Assembly: GCA_007134405.1 (NCBI GenBank)
Contig: SLKW01000446.1
Span: 1-5,422 of the forward strand
Source: Paracoccaceae bacterium
GTDB lineage: Bacteria > Pseudomonadota > Alphaproteobacteria > Rhodobacterales > Rhodobacteraceae
Direction of reading: 5' to 3'
Length of the DNA: 5,422 nt
Shown: in pieces, positions 3,332-5,422 of the stretch
Layout: each line of letters starts with the position of its first letter
How positions within the stretch are numbered: the stretch's first letter is position 1
Notes under the pieces: generated by a model
Seen by the model: the letters and a program-made list of their open reading frames with translations, nothing else
Database searches by the model: none
What the model was told of the DNA's origin: nothing
Translations under genes and position numbers: made by a program

Positions 3332-5422
3332 TCAGATGCCGTCCTGATCGAGCCGACCCAGAAGATCGGCCCAGCAGGCGAGGGTTTCGTCCGGCAGCGT
3401 GTCGGCGCGGAGGTCGAGAAGCCGGGTACGCGCGCGCAGCGCCAGCTGAAGCCGCCAGTCGGGCGCAAGCTCGATGCCCTCGGCCGTGGCCCAGGCCTCG
3501 ACCTGCGGGACGAGCGCGCGGCCGGGGCGCACGCGGTCGGCGAAAAGACGCTCGGGCCGGCGCTCGACCCGGTCGACGAGGGGCGCGATCAGCTCGAGGC
3601 CGAGCAGATCCTCGATCTGCGCGCCGTCGAGCCCGATGACGGTGTCGAGCCCGATCACCCGCTCGGGGCAGCCCGAATGGCTGGCGGCGGTCAGGGCGGC
3701 GGCCTGCGCGCGCCCCATCGGCGTGCCGTCGAGGATCACCGGCGGCAGTCCCGTCTCCTCGCCCGCCAGGATCGCGGCCATCACCTGCATGACGCGCGGC
3801 CCTGTCGCCGGGGCGAAGACGATCTCGCGCCGGGGGCGCAGCCGTCCAGCGGCCACGAGGACCGTCTTGATCGCCGAAAGGCAGGTCTGCTCGACCCGGC
3901 TGCCGACCAGGACCGGGCGGGCGCCGCCCAGCATCGCCTCGGCCACCGACATGCTCAGCGCGGCCTGGACCGCGAAGCCCGCGCCGCGCTGGCTGTCCGA
4001 GCCTTCGGCGGTGCGCAGGTCGCGGCTCACGCGGCTCGACCCGTCGCGCTCGACGAAGACCTTGCGCGCGCGCTCCAGCCGGTCGGCATCGACCAGGAAG
4101 GGCGAATGGGTCGTGTAGACGATCTGGTTCGTGGCGGCGAGCCCGTCGAAGAAGGCCGAGAGGTCGCGCTGCGCCAGCGGGTGCAGCGAATGGCCGGGCT
4201 CGTCGAGCAGCAGCACCGCGTTGCGATGCGCGCCGCTGCTTTCGTGCAGGAAGACGAGAAAGAAGCTGAGGAACCATTGCAGCCCGGTCGAGCGGTTTTC
4301 CAGCTCCACCTCCTGCGGGCGGCGGGCGTCGGCGACCCAGATGCGGAAATGGTTGCCGTCGGCCTCGAAGCGGAAGCGGTAGTCGCCCTGCTTCCACCAG
4401 TCGGCGAAACGTTCGGTCAGCTTGGTGCCCGCCGATTGCAGCAGGATCGAGCGGGTGCGCTTGGCCTCGGCGATCCGGGCGAGCATCTGGGCGTCGGGGC
4501 CGTCCTGCGTGCGCGGGCGGCCGATGAGGGTGCGCATCAGGCCCATCCTGCCCTCTTCGGCGAGCGTGCGGGCCTCGATCTCGTCGCGGATGTCGCGGAA
4601 ATCGCGGCCGAGTTGCAGGATTTCGTCCGCCTGCAGCCCGACGAAGCCGAAGAGGACGCGCAGGGTGCGCGCCTTGGCGGCCTCCTTCGCGCCGAGATCG
4701 GGGCGGGTCATGTTCTCGACCACATGCGGCAGGTAGATCTCGGAATCGAGGTTGCCGTAGTTCGAGTAGTAGACGAAGGCGGGAAGGCGGGCGAGGACGG
4801 CGTCGCGCACCGCTTCGATCCGGCCGGGATCGGGGGCGAGAAGCTCGGCCATGCGCTCGCCCAGTGCGCGCTGCAGATCGCGCAGGCTTGCGACGATGAC
4901 CGAGGTCGCGGGCGGATCGGCGGGGATCAGCGTGGCCACCCGGTCGCGCAGGCGGATCAGGTCGTTGGCGGAAAGCTGCGTCTCGCCCTCGAGCTCGGCG
5001 CGCATGGCGTCGAGCGCCTCGGTCGCGGCGGCGTGCAGGTCGGTCTGGGCGAGCGGGATGACGGTCTCGGCGATGGAATCCTGCGCGGTGGCGACGGTGC
5101 GGGCGATGGCGGCGCGTTCGGCGCGGGTGCGGCGCAGGTGCAGCGGGAAGCTGACCGTGTAGCTGCCGTCGTAGCAGCGCCCGACGCTGACCAGCGCCGC
5201 AGCGTCGGGCGGGATGCGGGCGAGCTCGGCCAGGTCGGCGGCCTGGGTGCCGGTGTCGAATTCGGCGGTGACGAACTGGAAGCAGCCCGGCGCCTCGCGG
5301 ATCGCGCCGAAGAGCGCCTTGGGGAAGTCCGAGGTGGGCTCGATGGCGCCGTCGCCGGTGGGGTTGAGCTTCCAGAGCGGCAGCAGGAGGTTGGTCTTGC
5401 CGGATTCGTTGACGCCGATCAG
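3332..5422 (-). CDS. OLD-like AAA/ABC-type ATPase with a degenerate TOPRIM-like C-terminal region (5' end beyond window)
   Basis: The frame is open from the right edge to a TGA at 3334-3332, giving 696 codons; the start and probably a few dozen residues are missing. Numbering from the edge, Walker A is GVNESGKT (3-10), so only the first strand of the ATPase head lies outside. A long, largely helical insertion (about 110-340) follows, then the family-typical FADWWKQGDYRFRF and NRSTGLQWFLSFFLVF (376-391, near the position of an ABC signature). Next come Walker B AVLLLDEPGHSLHP (402-415, catalytic E408) and the switch histidine in YTTHSPF (436-442). Such proteins are SMC/RecF-like ATPases that dimerise on ATP binding, and OLD proteins add a C-terminal TOPRIM nuclease. 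Here PVLVGSRVEQ (503-512), ILDGTPMG (563-570) and GAQIEDLLG (600-608) sit where TOPRIM motifs are expected, but the first acidic residue and the second D of DxD seem replaced. It is transcribed toward the sigma operon and has its own 3' hairpins. A phage-defence or DNA-repair role is possible, not shown. Confidence 0.9.
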   Translation of the reverse strand: MIGVNESGKTNLLLPLWKLNPTGDGAIEPTSDFPKALFGAIREAPGCFQFVTAEFDTGTQAADLAELARIPPDAAALVSVGRCYDGSYTVSFPLHLRRTRAERAAIARTVATAQDSIAETVIPLAQTDLHAAATEALDAMRAELEGETQLSANDLIRLRDRVATLIPADPPATSVIVASLRDLQRALGERMAELLAPDPGRIEAVRDAVLARLPAFVYYSNYGNLDSEIYLPHVVENMTRPDLGAKEAAKARTLRVLFGFVGLQADEILQLGRDFRDIRDEIEARTLAEEGRMGLMRTLIGRPRTQDGPDAQMLARIAEAKRTRSILLQSAGTKLTERFADWWKQGDYRFRFEADGNHFRIWVADARRPQEVELENRSTGLQWFLSFFLVFLHESSGAHRNAVLLLDEPGHSLHPLAQRDLSAFFDGLAATNQIVYTTHSPFLVDADRLERARKVFVERDGSSRVSRDLRTAEGSDSQRGAGFAVQAALSMSVAEAMLGGARPVLVGSRVEQTCLSAIKTVLVAAGRLRPRREIVFAPATGPRVMQVMAAILAGEETGLPPVILDGTPMGRAQAAALTAASHSGCPERVIGLDTVIGLDGAQIEDLLGLELIAPLVDRVERRPERLFADRVRPGRALVPQVEAWATAEGIELAPDWRLQLALRARTRLLDLRADTLPDETLACWADLLGRLDQDGI

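Noticed and set aside
3474..4118. 214-codon rightward frame antisense to the ATPase
   Set aside because: Its Ser/Arg-rich translation without recognisable domains is an antisense shadow of the ATPase coding frame.
2979..4397. 472-codon leftward frame overlapping the ATPase gene
   Set aside because: It lies in another frame of the same strand, is extremely Arg/Ala/Pro-rich without motifs, and overlaps the ATPase frame that carries Walker B and the histidine switch. It is a shadow typical of high-GC DNA.
1..5422. CRISPR array, insertion sequence ends or rRNA/tRNA genes
   Set aside because: I found no regularly spaced direct repeats, no transposase motif with terminal inverted repeats, and no conserved RNA gene sequence.

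Overview
The window is high-GC DNA from what looks like an alphaproteobacterium. The reasons are the overall base composition, the C/G-ending codons, and the style of the ECF sigma factor and its membrane anti-sigma factor. The placement comes from these traits, not from a marker gene, so it is tentative.

Layout from left to right. (1) At 1-235, on the minus strand, is the 5' end of a gene that runs off the left edge. It encodes a proline/arginine-rich cytoplasmic N-terminus and one membrane anchor, and vaguely resembles the DUF2333 family. (2) At 236-447 is a divergent intergenic region that should hold the promoters for gene 1 and for the following operon. (3) At 448-2246, on the plus strand, is a tight three-gene operon: an ECF sigma factor (448-954), a cysteine-free single-pass anti-sigma factor (965-1750), and an exported or membrane-anchored protein of unknown function that starts at TTG (1761-2246). 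Each gap is only 10 bases. (4) After about 205 bases with no recognisable gene comes a small predicted four-helix membrane protein (2452-2799), followed by a clear intrinsic terminator (2831-2863). (5) At 2864-3331 is a non-coding stretch with several stem-loops and a markedly AT-rich core. By hand count, 2921-3070 holds 67 G/C in 150 bases, about 45%. (6) At 3332-5422, on the minus strand, is a large AAA/ABC-type ATPase gene. It is open to the right edge, so its first codons lie outside the window, and it is convergent with the sigma operon. Two stem-loops follow its stop codon.

How the parts work together. The sigma/anti-sigma pair is a classical membrane-gated transcription switch: the anti-sigma factor would hold the sigma factor at the membrane until an envelope signal releases it. 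The third gene probably makes an envelope protein that senses, modulates or belongs to the regulon of this switch; this is inferred from its position only. The right-hand ATPase is a separate unit. It has the OLD-family layout: P-loop, long helical insertion, Walker B, histidine switch, then a TOPRIM-like C-terminal part. The TOPRIM-like part seems to have lost several metal-binding positions, which is the most interesting observation here. Solo OLD-like genes are often linked to phage defence or DNA metabolism, but the gene's own start and its upstream neighbours are not visible, so a defence role is only a hypothesis.
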